From: Candidatus Sumerlaeota bacterium
GTDB lineage: Bacteria > Sumerlaeota > Sumerlaeia > Sumerlaeales > Sumerlaeaceae
Direction: 5' to 3'
Length of the DNA stretch: 64,000 nt
Assembly: GCA_012513815.1 (NCBI GenBank)
Contig: JAAZBM010000014.1
Location: 248,001 to 312,000 of the forward strand
The translations under genes and the position numbers were made by a program. The notes under the pieces are model-generated. The model did no database searches and was not told the DNA's origin. It worked only from the letters and a program-made list of their open reading frames with translations. Positions 40,439-49,369 of this stretch are shown one piece after another. How positions within the stretch are numbered: the stretch's first letter is position 1; each line of letters begins with the position of its first letter.

Positions 40439-43339
40439 TCATTTCTTCGACGAACTCTGAGGGCTCTTCTTGAGTTCCTTTTGAGCAAGCTCTGCTGCCT
40501 CGACGCTTCGTCCTTGGCGATGCAGTGACTTGACCTTCGCAAGCAAATCGCTTGAGAGTTGTTTGGTCATTGATGGCGTCGCAAGAATCTTGGACACATA
40601 ATCCTTCGACAAAGTGTGGACAATCTGATCCATGGAATTCTTGAACCCGGGACCAAGGCGCATGACATTGTCATAGGCTTCATTGGCAAGGTCAGACTTC
40701 ATCGACGAATACGCCTTCTCGATTTTCCCGTATGTCGCCTTGTTATCCTTCTTGAGTTTCTCGCCAAACATCGTCTTGAAGCGTTTATACTGCTTCTCGA
40801 CGTCCGAGAACAATGACTGAGCGTCATTCTGGCTAGCCTTGTTCAGCTTGCTGATACGCACCGAAGCGTCATTAAGCAGCGATTTGGCTGTCTCGGCATC
40901 CGAAGTGCGGGCACGATCCAACAACGACTCAATTTCTGCCACATCATCGGGGTCTGCGTTCTTGTTCACGCTACGCAAACTACTCTCCAAAAAGGCCAAC
41001 TCACTCGGAACATCAATGGTTCGCTCGCGTTTGGTTGTTCTCGCAAATGAGGCACGTTTATACCGCCCAAAAATGGCATCAACCGTTTTGCTGTCGTCCA
41101 GATTCCCCGTCTCAGGTAAATCATTACTCTTCTGGATATCCCTGATAGCCTGCCGAGTCCGTGGCCCAAGAGTTCCCGTCGGACTACCGAGCTTATATCC
41201 CAAATCGTTCAACCGATTCTGAACACGCGTAATCTTTTCGCTTTCACTCTCGCCGTCAGCATCCTCAGGCTTCTTATAGGTTAGTTCAGTATTCTTGCCC
41301 GACGGCAATTCTGTCGGGGGCAGCAACGTATCGTCAGAGCTACTCGTTTTGGTATCCGTCTTCCCCGGGGTAACCTTCGCTACTTGAGGCGCAGGTCCTT
41401 TGTCCTGAGTATCCTTTGCCGTCAGTTTATCTTTCGCCTGAGGATAAAGCAATCCCCACGTCAACTTGCCGGGTTTGCCGGTCGTTTCCAGATTATGTCG
41501 TTTCTGGAACTCCGTCACCGCGACACTTGTCTTGTCACCCCAGAGGCCATCGATTGCCTCATTGCTGTAGCCCGTAATCCGCAAAGCTGCCTGCAAGCGC
41601 TTGACATCATAATCATCATAAATACGAGGCACACGACCTTTTTCTCCAAGCAAAGCCGCCACATCCGGCGCCGTCCCCGAGGGCGATTCCACAGGCTGAG
41701 CCTCTTTTGCATCATTCTCAGGGCTTGTCGCAGTAGGCGCTGAAGCAGTCGTTAGCTGCTCCGTCGCTGTTGTGGAGACAGGCTCTTGTTGAACAGGTTT
41801 ATCTGCAACCGGTGCTTGCGGTTCAGTGGGCGTCTCGCCGTTTTGCTTGACCGCTGCAACCTTGCTATAAAGCAATTCCCACGTTTTGGGGCCGGGCTTA
41901 CCGGTCGTCTCCAAGCCATTTTCTTGCTGGAACTTCGTGATAATATTGCTCGTTTTCTCTCCCCAAATACCGTCAACGGGTTCTTCGCTCAAACCTGCCG
42001 TCCGAAGCGCCGTTTGCAACCGCTTGACATCAGTCTTCTCCCAAATCTTGGGAACCGACCCTTTCTCTTTCAGGAGATCTGACACTGCCGACAGCGCACT
42101 ACTAACCGATGCGGAAGTCATTTCCGCTGCGCCCGTCGTCTCGGGTTTGGCAACATTCTGCACTACGCCACCCTGCATCTTTTCCTGAACCTGTTTATAT
42201 AACAGCGTCCAAGTCTGCGGGCCGGGTTTACCGGTCGTCTCCAAGCCATTTTCTTGCTGGAACTTCGTGATGATATCGCTCGTTTTCTCTCCCCAAATAC
42301 CGTCAACGGGTTCTTCGCTCAAACCTGCCGTCCGAAGCGCCGTTTGCAACCGCTTGACATCGGCCTTCTCCCAAATCTTGGGCACCGACCCTTTTTCCTT
42401 CAACAGCTCCGCTACTGTATCGGCAAGGGCGGCCGCTTGCGTTGTTGCGGTATCACTCGAGGCAGCATCCGATGATGTTGGGCTTGCGGGAACAACCGGA
42501 GTCGTCGGGGCAATCCCCTTGGCCTGATTGTACAGCAAATTCCATGTTCTGGGACCGGGTCTGCCGGTCACTTCCAAATCATTGTCACTCTGATACTTGC
42601 TAATAGTCGCACCCGTCTTCGGGCCCCAGATGCCATCAACAGGATCCTGACTCACACCCGCGACCTGCAGCGCCGTTTGCAGCCGTTTGACGTCTTCCTT
42701 GTTACCGATGCGGGGCACAGACCCTTTCTCCGCAAGCAAATCCATTGTGGCGGGCGCTGACGTCTCAGCCAAAGCCGCAACCGTCGGTTCCGGGGCCTTC
42801 GGTGTATCCTCGGAAAGTGAAGGCACTTCCGTCTCTTGCAGAATCGGCGTCACAGGAGCATCCTTCGGAGCCTCTGACTTCGGGGTACTAGTCGCGATTG
42901 ATACACTTGTTTCGTTATACGACAAAGCTTCCTTCAGCATCTCAATATCGTTTGTTGCGCTCGTCTCGGTGGACGCTGCAACCGCGGATATCGGAACGGA
43001 AGACACGGAATCTGACGCCGGAGCGGGAGTTGGCGTGGGCTTGATATCATTCAACAAATCAAGAGCCGAGGGAGCATTGGCATTAGCTGAAGTGGTTTCG
43101 CCTGCAGCGTCATCATCTGCCAGTACAATCCCGTTGGAGGTGTCGACACTACGGTCGGGCATCACATTGGGAGTCGGAGTCGGGGGCAAATCATTGATGA
43201 TGGACTTGTTGAGAGTTGGGAAACGCTCACTAACATTTGTGTTGGCTTTCTGCCACAAAAGAACAGCACACAGCACAAGGATGAGCGCCGCAGCAATGAC
43301 TGCGTAAAACAACTTTGCATTTCTATTTTTCGTTTTCAT
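40439..43339 (-). CDS. Membrane-anchored protein with five peptidoglycan-binding repeats
   Basis: 966 residues with one N-terminal membrane helix (about 10-29), long Ser/Thr/Ala/Pro/Glu-rich linkers and five PG_binding_1-type domains near residues 200, 310, 420, 560 and 700. Each of the first four opens EKG(S/R)VP(R/K)I and runs DVKRLQ-x-AL ... VDGIWG-x-KT ... FQ-x-x-x-x-LETTGKPG-x-x-TW-x-LLY. The C-terminal ~180 residues are alpha-helical and charged. The design suggests a bridge between inner membrane and cell wall, perhaps a cell-shape or envelope-spacing protein. No catalytic domain is seen. No clear ribosome-binding site precedes the ATG. Repeats 2 and 3 are almost identical at the DNA level. 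Confidence 0.88.
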   Translation of the reverse strand: MKTKNRNAKLFYAVIAAALILVLCAVLLWQKANTNVSERFPTLNKSIINDLPPTPTPNVMPDRSVDTSNGIVLADDDAAGETTSANANAPSALDLLNDIKPTPTPAPASDSVSSVPISAVAASTETSATNDIEMLKEALSYNETSVSIATSTPKSEAPKDAPVTPILQETEVPSLSEDTPKAPEPTVAALAETSAPATMDLLAEKGSVPRIGNKEDVKRLQTALQVAGVSQDPVDGIWGPKTGATISKYQSDNDLEVTGRPGPRTWNLLYNQAKGIAPTTPVVPASPTSSDAASSDTATTQAAALADTVAELLKEKGSVPKIWEKADVKRLQTALRTAGLSEEPVDGIWGEKTSDIITKFQQENGLETTGKPGPQTWTLLYKQVQEKMQGGVVQNVAKPETTGAAEMTSASVSSALSAVSDLLKEKGSVPKIWEKTDVKRLQTALRTAGLSEEPVDGIWGEKTSNIITKFQQENGLETTGKPGPKTWELLYSKVAAVKQNGETPTEPQAPVADKPVQQEPVSTTATEQLTTASAPTATSPENDAKEAQPVESPSGTAPDVAALLGEKGRVPRIYDDYDVKRLQAALRITGYSNEAIDGLWGDKTSVAVTEFQKRHNLETTGKPGKLTWGLLYPQAKDKLTAKDTQDKGPAPQVAKVTPGKTDTKTSSSDDTLLPPTELPSGKNTELTYKKPEDADGESESEKITRVQNRLNDLGYKLGSPTGTLGPRTRQAIRDIQKSNDLPETGNLDDSKTVDAIFGRYKRASFARTTKRERTIDVPSELAFLESSLRSVNKNADPDDVAEIESLLDRARTSDAETAKSLLNDASVRISKLNKASQNDAQSLFSDVEKQYKRFKTMFGEKLKKDNKATYGKIEKAYSSMKSDLANEAYDNVMRLGPGFKNSMDQIVHTLSKDYVSKILATPSMTKQLSSDLLAKVKSLHRQGRSVEAAELAQKELKKSPQSSSKK
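41881..42401 (-). repeat. Near-identical 330-bp-offset repeat inside the PG-binding gene
   Basis: The ~160 bases at 41911-42071 recur at 42241-42401 with only a handful of differences (e.g. ATAATATTG against ATGATATCG, CAGTCTTC against CGGCCTTC). They encode PG-binding repeats 3 and 2. The intervening linkers have diverged. This indicates a recent duplication or ongoing gene conversion within the gene and is a spot where copy number may vary. Confidence 0.9.
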
Positions 43340-43406
43340 AGTCGAACAGTATTAAATACTTAAAGGGTTAAAACTAATTTTCTGTAATTGTGTTTAGCAT
43401 ATATGT

Positions 43407-45002
43407 ATGATGAAGACGTTTTCTGACATATTCTCTACTTACCTTGAGCCAAAAAACGACGCTTTGAACCTTCCCAAGCGCCATACGTTTTCCATTATCG
43501 TTGGCTTGTTTGTCTGTTGGTGTCTGGTTTTCATATGGCGGTCGAGCTTTCTTATCGACGGGCAACGCTGGTTTTGCCTTGTAGATGATGCAATGGTCTC
43601 GATGCGCTATGCCCGAAACATGGCCGCCGGGTTGGGGCCTGTGTGGAATCCGAACGAGGCCATCGAAGGATTTACCAACCCATTGTGGATGCTTTTTATG
43701 GCCACGCCGCACATGATTGGAATTCCTGAACACCTGACTTCCCTCTTTATACAACTTGCCTCCGTCATCGTACTGGTTACCAACCTTTTTGCCGCACGTA
43801 GACTGGGCAGAGCGTTAGCGTGTACTCACAAGGAAAGCGCAGGCAATGCTGCGGCACTGTTTACGGCCTGTCTCTATCCGCTCAATTACTGGTCGCTGAT
43901 GGGGATGGAAGTCGGCTGTCTGGCGGCACTCGCCACATGGGCGGTTACCCTTGCGGTCGAAGACATCAGCCACGGGCGCTTCACCCTCCGTCCCTATCTA
44001 CTCTGCGCCCTCGCGACATTCATACGCATGGACGCCATCGCAATCTTCCTCGCCTTGGGATGCTCTGCCATACTCATCGACCCGGCACATCGCAAACGCA
44101 TTATGACGTCATGCGTTATCCTCGGCATATGCGCACTGGGAATTCAGGAAATAGTTCGGTACGCCGTCTACGGAGAATGGCTGCCGAACACCTATTATCT
44201 GAAAATGACTGGCTTCCCCGGTCTCTTGCGAATCTCGCGTGGACTGCTATACACCGGCCTATCGCTCCTTTGTTTTCCGGTCCTGTTCATTGTGATTTTT
44301 GCCATCAAACAGCATTATCTCAGCAAGAAAACGTTTGCTCAGCAACGCCTCATCCTTTGTCCCGTTTTTGTTTTTCTATCCATGGTCTCCTACAGCGTCT
44401 ATGTTGGCGGAGACGCATGGGAACGCCTCATAGACCTCAATCGATTTGTGAGTACCGTCGCGACTCTGCTTATAGTAATCCTGACGGCAATCGCGTTTTA
44501 CCGGCGTCGCCCATCGACCATCGTCATCGCCATCCTCGCCATCGGCTGCCTCATCTTCCGTAGCACATCACCCGCCGACAGCCTCCTACTGCGTCCGCCC
44601 GTAGATCGTGTTGACAATATCCGCAACACAACTGTTGCCCTTAAGTTGCGTGATGCAATCGCACCCACGAGCAGAATCGCTGTGGAGTATGCGGGCACAA
44701 TGCCCTATTTTATGCCGAATCACAGCATGGTTGATTTGCTCGGAAAATCGGACAAACATATCGCGAGAACGCCGATGCATCGCAATTTCCTGAATCTGTC
44801 CAAGTGGCGCGAGTTTTACCCGGGGCATCTCAAATGGGATTATGAGTACTCAATCGGCAAACTCCAACCCGAGGTTATCTGTGCTATCTGGAAGAAGAAC
44901 GCACCCTATGCGGAACCCTTCCTGACGGAGTATTTAGAACAAGATTATTTGGGCACACAACTGTATTTCCTAAAAGGAACTGTTGTACCTGATTTGCATT
45001 AA
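43407..45002 (+). CDS. GT-C-type membrane glycosyltransferase
   Basis: 531 residues with about ten membrane helices. The first periplasmic loop carries LVDDAMVSMRYARNMAAGLGPVWNPNEAIEGFTNPLW, whose Asp-Asp pair and Asn-Pro-Gly-like pattern are typical of the GT-C family using polyprenyl-phosphate sugars (relatives of AftB and mannosyltransferases). A soluble C-terminal domain (~residues 395-531) follows the last helix. It should add a sugar to an envelope glycan on the outer face of the inner membrane. No ribosome-binding site precedes the ATG pair at 43407. The amidase and ribH genes follow at 20 and 12 bases, so the three are probably one transcript. Confidence 0.82.
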   Translation: MMKTFSDIFSTYLEPKNDALNLPKRHTFSIIVGLFVCWCLVFIWRSSFLIDGQRWFCLVDDAMVSMRYARNMAAGLGPVWNPNEAIEGFTNPLWMLFMATPHMIGIPEHLTSLFIQLASVIVLVTNLFAARRLGRALACTHKESAGNAAALFTACLYPLNYWSLMGMEVGCLAALATWAVTLAVEDISHGRFTLRPYLLCALATFIRMDAIAIFLALGCSAILIDPAHRKRIMTSCVILGICALGIQEIVRYAVYGEWLPNTYYLKMTGFPGLLRISRGLLYTGLSLLCFPVLFIVIFAIKQHYLSKKTFAQQRLILCPVFVFLSMVSYSVYVGGDAWERLIDLNRFVSTVATLLIVILTAIAFYRRRPSTIVIAILAIGCLIFRSTSPADSLLLRPPVDRVDNIRNTTVALKLRDAIAPTSRIAVEYAGTMPYFMPNHSMVDLLGKSDKHIARTPMHRNFLNLSKWREFYPGHLKWDYEYSIGKLQPEVICAIWKKNAPYAEPFLTEYLEQDYLGTQLYFLKGTVVPDLH

Positions 45003-45022
45003 TAAAGAGGTGTCATCCTATC

Positions 45023-45760
45023 ATGATAAGAGTTTTCGCATTAAGTTTGCTATTTGTGGCAACGTTGGCAATGCCAAACATTACAAGCGCTCAAACGCCT
45101 AAAACAATTGCTGAAGTCGTTCAGACGACGAAGCCACTCGCCTTGCGTGACCTGCAACTCGGCCGTGAATTCAGTCTTTCTTCGAGTGAGACACAAACAA
45201 CTGTGAATGCCACCGCACGCGTGCCCAAGCCCGCCATCGTTACCCGCGAGCAATGGCAAGCGAAACCGACAAGCGGCACGATTGTCAACCATTTCCCCGC
45301 GGCGGTCACTATCCACCACGGCGGCGACAAGCCACTGGCGCCGGATGCGGACACGGCTTCATTAGTCAGAAATCTGCAAACATGGTCGCAAACGCAAAAA
45401 GGCTGGTGCGACATTCCTTATCATTTTATGATTGACCTGAATGGCACCATCTACGAAGCAAGACCGTGGGATATCCGTGGTGACACAAACACAGCCTATG
45501 ACACAAACAAGCATTTGCTGATTGAACTCATTGGCAATTATGAAGAGCAAGCGCCCTCCATGGCGCAACTTAATGCCATCTGTGACTTGACGGCATGGGT
45601 ATGCGACTACTTCAACATTCCGCCGGAGACAATCGCCGGACACAAAGATTACACCTCGACCCTATGCCCCGGAACCTATGTCTATCCATATGTTTTGAGT
45701 GGCTGGATAGAGGGACAAGTGCGCAAAAAGATTCAGACCGCGTACACCATTAAGCACTAA
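45023..45760 (+). CDS. Secreted N-acetylmuramoyl-L-alanine amidase (PGRP/Amidase_2 type)
   Basis: Signal peptide (residues 1-23), a ~45-residue spacer, then a zinc amidase domain. ITREQWQAKPTSG-like VTREQWQAKPTSG opens the PGRP fold; the metal ligands are His in TIHHGG, His in IAGHKDY and Cys in TLCPG. The catalytic Tyr lies in WCDIPYHFMID. It cleaves the bond between muramic acid and the stem peptide in the periplasm or in foreign cell walls. AGAGGTG precedes the ATG. It sits in a rightward cluster and matches the cell-wall theme of namZ, GH20 and the M23 peptidase. Confidence 0.93.
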   Translation: MIRVFALSLLFVATLAMPNITSAQTPKTIAEVVQTTKPLALRDLQLGREFSLSSSETQTTVNATARVPKPAIVTREQWQAKPTSGTIVNHFPAAVTIHHGGDKPLAPDADTASLVRNLQTWSQTQKGWCDIPYHFMIDLNGTIYEARPWDIRGDTNTAYDTNKHLLIELIGNYEEQAPSMAQLNAICDLTAWVCDYFNIPPETIAGHKDYTSTLCPGTYVYPYVLSGWIEGQVRKKIQTAYTIKH

Positions 45761-45772
45761 CGGGATTGTATC

Positions 45773-46246
45773 ATGAACGAACACAAAGAGAATCCTTTAG
45801 GAGAAAACAAACATTTTGCCATCGTTGTCGCAAGATTCAACGAGTTTATTACCAGTGAGCTTTTGGACGGCGCAATCAGAGCCTTGACAGAAAACAAAGT
45901 GCAATCCGAGAACATTGATGTGTGGTGGGTTCCGGGCGCGCTGGAGATTCCTGCAATGGTACGAACTTGCGCACAGAGCAAACGCTACCACGGCATTGTC
46001 GCCATTGGATGCATCATCAAGGGCGCGACCGATCACTACAAATATGTGTGCGACCAAGCAATGTCTGGCGTTCAGGCAGTCGCGAATACGGGAACTGTCG
46101 CCGTTGGCAATGCCATCTTAACGGTGCGAGAAGTCGACCATGCCTCCGAACGCGCTAGGAAAAACGCCGATAACAAAGGTTGGGAAGCCGCAATGGCAAC
46201 ACTAATGATGTCCAACCATTTGGCGCAATTTCCGTCCCAGATGTAG
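45773..46246 (+). CDS. ribH: 6,7-dimethyl-8-ribityllumazine synthase
   Basis: Penultimate step of riboflavin synthesis. The core blocks are present: VVARFNEFITSELLDGAI, WVPGALEIPAMV, AIGCIIKGATDHYKYVCDQAMSGV with the active-site His, and the C-terminal RARKNADNKGWEAAMATL. The usual PV-x-FGVLT strand reads VAVGNAILTV, a modest deviation. 157 residues is normal for a subunit of the icosahedral or pentameric enzyme. It is the last gene of the GT-C/amidase/ribH series, and its stop is 5 bases from the convergent CPBP gene. No other rib gene is in the window. Confidence 0.94.
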   Translation: MNEHKENPLGENKHFAIVVARFNEFITSELLDGAIRALTENKVQSENIDVWWVPGALEIPAMVRTCAQSKRYHGIVAIGCIIKGATDHYKYVCDQAMSGVQAVANTGTVAVGNAILTVREVDHASERARKNADNKGWEAAMATLMMSNHLAQFPSQM

Positions 46247-46251
46247 GCAAC

Positions 46252-46968
46252 TCATAGCATCAACAACAGAGCGACAGAGCCATTGAAAATCAAGTGGGCG
46301 CCCATCGCATACCAAAGCCCCCACCATAAACGAATGATGCCAAGGCACAGACCTAAGATTAACATCTGAAGCCATTTGACCCACAACGGTTCGATGAGAC
46401 CAATGTGTACTACCGCAAAGAGAATAGCAGTACTACCAATCATCACACAAACACGTGCGATGTCCTTGGACACAAATCGCTGAGCCAATAAGCCAAGACG
46501 CCCCTGAAGATAATGTCGAAACAGAATCTCCTCGCCCACAGCGGCAACAGCGCCCGTTATCGCAACATCAAGCCAAGGAATCTTGACATCTCCCAATGTG
46601 GGGATATGCCATGACAAACCTTTCCATAATAGAACAGACACTGCGATTGGCAGCAGCACAAGGAACGCCAACAAGACTAGCGAGAACTTCAGTGAACGGG
46701 ATGGAGAGTATCCCACGCGTGTCCAGAGGATATCACCGGAACTGTAAAGCATGGGGCACGACAACATCATGAGGACTGTCGAAAACGAAGTAAGACGGCT
46801 AAAGAATGATGCAGACAACAGCGCAAGACAAATGAAACACATCGCCCACCACGCATACCAAGGTTGACGGTCGCTACGAATCAAACCACGGGATGTTCGC
46901 AACAAAACAAGGCTGTCGAGAAACGCGACTAAACAGAGAACATTAAATATTGTTATCATAGAATGCAT
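46252..46968 (-). CDS. CPBP family intramembrane metalloprotease
   Basis: About seven hydrophobic helices. The CPBP (Abi/CAAX-type) motifs are VGEEILFRHYL (E-E-x3-R), FAVVHIG with the first His and MGAHLIFN with the second, forming the metal site in the membrane. Family members process prenylated or membrane proteins, or give self-immunity next to bacteriocins; there is no bacteriocin gene here. The start is taken at ATG 46968 directly after an in-frame TTG. It is convergent with ribH and divergent from the M23 peptidase. Confidence 0.85.
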   Translation of the reverse strand: MHSMITIFNVLCLVAFLDSLVLLRTSRGLIRSDRQPWYAWWAMCFICLALLSASFFSRLTSFSTVLMMLSCPMLYSSGDILWTRVGYSPSRSLKFSLVLLAFLVLLPIAVSVLLWKGLSWHIPTLGDVKIPWLDVAITGAVAAVGEEILFRHYLQGRLGLLAQRFVSKDIARVCVMIGSTAILFAVVHIGLIEPLWVKWLQMLILGLCLGIIRLWWGLWYAMGAHLIFNGSVALLLML

Positions 46969-47033
46969 CAACCACTCAAATAAGAAATTGTTTTTTTGAA
47001 AACTAATTGTCCCTCATTGTTAAGTATATTGAT

Positions 47034-47975
47034 ATGATGAACAGATTGTGTTTGCCATCCGGACGCAACAACTTTTTTCAGGCGGTGCTTACCGTCTTGT
47101 TTTGTGTTAACATAGCGATGGCGGCAGCGGCGCCCGCACCGGACCAGCCCAATATCAGCGTCACCGGAGTCTCCGAATTTCAGGGACGACAAACCGCGCT
47201 CATCGAAGACAAAAACACCGGCAACAGCGCGTTCTATCGTCCGGGTGACACCATCTACGGTTGGCGCCTGATTGGCATTTCGGGTTCAGGAATCAAACTC
47301 GAAAAAAACGACAAGACGATTAATTATCCTATTTATATCGCGCCAACAGTTGCGCTCGAAGGACGCAAACGTCTGAAGCAAGACGGGGAACGGCCTAACC
47401 TGAGCCTCTATGACCAAGAGTATTCGCCATCAGATTTGCTGTTTAAGTCATCATCGGATTTGGCAAAACAAGTGGTCGAAGGCAAGTCAATATCGACATC
47501 GGCGGGCAAGTCTGAACAAGCATCATTGCCCGGCAAAACAAATCGACGCGACGCAATTCTATCCAAAATCAATTTGGGACGCGGACAGTTCGCCAAACCC
47601 ATCGCGAGCTACAGACGTATTAGCAGCCAGTTTGGGTCAAGGCGGCATCCCGTCTACAAAAGAACACGTTTCCACTCAGGCATGGACCTCTCGGCGCCCA
47701 CAGGAACACGCGTATACGCTTCAGATTCGGGGCAAATCAGTTTTGCCGGATGGCGAGGCGGATATGGGCGATGTATCATCATCGACCATCACAACGGATA
47801 CAAAACACTCTATGGACATATGTCGCGTTTGTTGGTCAGCACTGGCTCCAATGTCAAACGTGGCAGCACCATTGGCTTGGTTGGCAGCACAGGCGTAAGC
47901 ACAGGACCGCATTTGCATTTTGAAATCCGCAAGAACAACACACCCATCAATCCTGCGAGCAAAGTGCGCTTCTAA
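47034..47975 (+). CDS. Exported M23 peptidase (LytM/murein hydrolase-like)
   Basis: Signal sequence (hydrophobic FFQAVLTVLFCVNIAMA), then a small beta domain resembling the PilP/GspC homology region (QTALIEDKNTGNSAFYRPGDTIYGWRLIGI), then a C-terminal M23 domain. The zinc ligands are present: H-x3-D in FHSGMDLS and H-x-H in GPHLHFEI, with YGHMSRLLV between. It should cut peptide cross-links in peptidoglycan. The combination with a GspC/PilP-like part is unusual for a murein hydrolase. ATG 47034 (or the adjacent ATG 47037) is chosen over an upstream TTG. No clear ribosome-binding site. Confidence 0.88.
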   Translation: MMNRLCLPSGRNNFFQAVLTVLFCVNIAMAAAAPAPDQPNISVTGVSEFQGRQTALIEDKNTGNSAFYRPGDTIYGWRLIGISGSGIKLEKNDKTINYPIYIAPTVALEGRKRLKQDGERPNLSLYDQEYSPSDLLFKSSSDLAKQVVEGKSISTSAGKSEQASLPGKTNRRDAILSKINLGRGQFAKPIASYRRISSQFGSRRHPVYKRTRFHSGMDLSAPTGTRVYASDSGQISFAGWRGGYGRCIIIDHHNGYKTLYGHMSRLLVSTGSNVKRGSTIGLVGSTGVSTGPHLHFEIRKNNTPINPASKVRF

Positions 47976-47992
47976 ACAATTTGCATAAAACC

Positions 47993-48035
47993 AAAACAGC
48001 CCGACATCTGCGTGAGCATGTAGGGCTGTTTTGCA
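47993..48035 (+). terminator. Intrinsic terminator after the M23 peptidase gene
   Basis: AAAACAGCCC-G-ACAT pairs with ATGT-A-GGGCTGTTTT across a 10-base loop. The T-run is built into the stem end. It is the last element that clearly belongs to the host side of the pheA island. Confidence 0.9.
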
Positions 48036-48140
48036 TTCTGTCAAAAGGACAAAAGGAAAACTATACTAACATGTTTAGGCACCCGCCCTTGCCGGGATTT
48101 AGTCTGGCATCAAGTATATCACACTAGAGCCATATCTAAA

Positions 48141-48956
48141 CTAACCCCGAAATGCTGGTTGATATGATCCCAAGAATCTGCAGCTCTCGCAGTAAGTCTC
48201 CAACTCTTTCAAGAAACTGCTAAAATCTCCGTTAAGTTTAGAGGTGTCCAGTTCAACATAAAACCAAAAACGGCCTGCCTGGCCTTTACTCGGCCGGGAT
48301 TCGATTTTGGTCATATTTATATTGCGCCGGGCAAACACGCCTAAAGCTTCCCATAATGCCCCAGGACGATCTGGAAGCGAAAATATCAAACTGCTCTTAT
48401 CACCCAAACATTTGCTATCTTGCGTGGCAATATGAATAAACCTGGTTATATTATCCTGGCCGGAAATACCCGCCCGAATAATTTTCAAACCATAAAGCTC
48501 AGCTGCCTGTTTATGCGCGATAGCCGCCGCCTTGCGCTTTTCTACCGTCAACAACTGGGCGGCCCGGGTGGTGCTGTCGGTTATTTCGATTCTGATTCCA
48601 GGCATATTATCCCGCACAAACTGTTCACATTGCTGCAGAGCCGCCGGTTGGGAAATAAGCAGCTCCAATTCATCCAATCTGTAATCATGGCTGGCCATTA
48701 GGTGCTGCTCAATAGAAATGCTGATTTCGCCACGGATAAAAACCTGGTGGGTGGCCAAACCTTCCATGGTCGGCTCAATAGAACCGGCCATGGTATTGTC
48801 AATGGGAACCAGGGCTCCCGCTATTTCACCTCGGGTGACCAGGTCAAAAAGCTGGGTTATACTCCCAGCCTCCCGTAATTTAACCTCTTCACCCCAGTAC
48901 TTTAGGGTTGCCTCTTCACTGAAAGTCCCTCGCGGACCCAAAACGCCATATATCAT
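48141..48956 (-). CDS. pheA: Prephenate dehydratase (within an island of foreign codon use)
   Basis: Monofunctional 271-residue PheA making phenylpyruvate. The catalytic domain has GPRGTFSEEA, VPIDNTMAGSIEPTMEGL and the TRFIHIA triad region (TR-F). An ACT regulatory domain (~195-271) has LPDRPGALWEAL and the ESRPSKG phenylalanine-binding motif. AAGGAG precedes the ATG, which lies 16 bases after the broken aroF. Codon use differs from neighbours: threonine is almost always ACC, arginine often CGG, isoleucine often ATA, whereas flanking genes prefer ACA/ACC, CGC/CGT and ATC/ATT. The protein resembles those of anaerobic Firmicutes. Either horizontally acquired or a misassembled contaminant. Confidence 0.93.
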   Translation of the reverse strand: MIYGVLGPRGTFSEEATLKYWGEEVKLREAGSITQLFDLVTRGEIAGALVPIDNTMAGSIEPTMEGLATHQVFIRGEISISIEQHLMASHDYRLDELELLISQPAALQQCEQFVRDNMPGIRIEITDSTTRAAQLLTVEKRKAAAIAHKQAAELYGLKIIRAGISGQDNITRFIHIATQDSKCLGDKSSLIFSLPDRPGALWEALGVFARRNINMTKIESRPSKGQAGRFWFYVELDTSKLNGDFSSFLKELETYCESCRFLGSYQPAFRG

Positions 48957-48972
48957 TAGCGAAGTCTCCTTC

Positions 48973-49368
48973 CTACTGCGCGCACCAGCGGATTATCTGT
49001 TTCATCATCTGGCTGAACTCAACCGGAGTTAATGATTGAACTCCGTCCGACAGTGCCTTTTCCTGGCAGGGATGAACTTCAACCATCAATCCATCAGCCC
49101 CCGCAGCCAGAGCCGCCTTAGCCATAGGCACCACTAGGCTGCGCACCCCGGTAGCATGACTGGAATCCACCATAATCGGCAGATGGGAAAGGCTCTTCAC
49201 CAAGGCTACCGCCGACAAATCCAGGGTATTGGGTGTCTAGGGTTCGCTGGAGCGAATGCCTCTCTCGCACAGTATTACCTAGGGATTCCCGGCATTCAGG
49301 ATACACTCGGCAGCCATTAGCCATTCTTCAATAGTGGCCGCCAAACCCCTTTTCAAGATAACCGGTCT
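48973..49368 (-). pseudogene. aroF: Broken 3-deoxy-7-phosphoheptulonate synthase (aroF) fragment
   Basis: The minus strand reads RPVILKRGLAATIEEWLMAAE ... VILCERGIR ... [28 protein letters not shown] ... [15 protein letters not shown], the C-terminal third of a class I (AroA-beta-like) DAHP synthase. Two in-frame TAG codons interrupt it at 49279-49281 and 49237-49239, and the front two thirds are absent. Homology runs directly into the stop codon of rplY at 49370, with no intergenic DNA. Even without the stops it would be ~131 residues against ~340 normally, so it cannot be functional. It was evidently the gene upstream of pheA in an aroF-pheA operon. Confidence 0.9.
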
Positions 49369-49369
49369 A

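Noticed and set aside
41881-42401. Repeats as a CRISPR or mobile-element signature
   Set aside because: The repeats are in-frame PG-binding domains of a single gene, about 160 bases long at a 330-bp period, without spacers or transposase.
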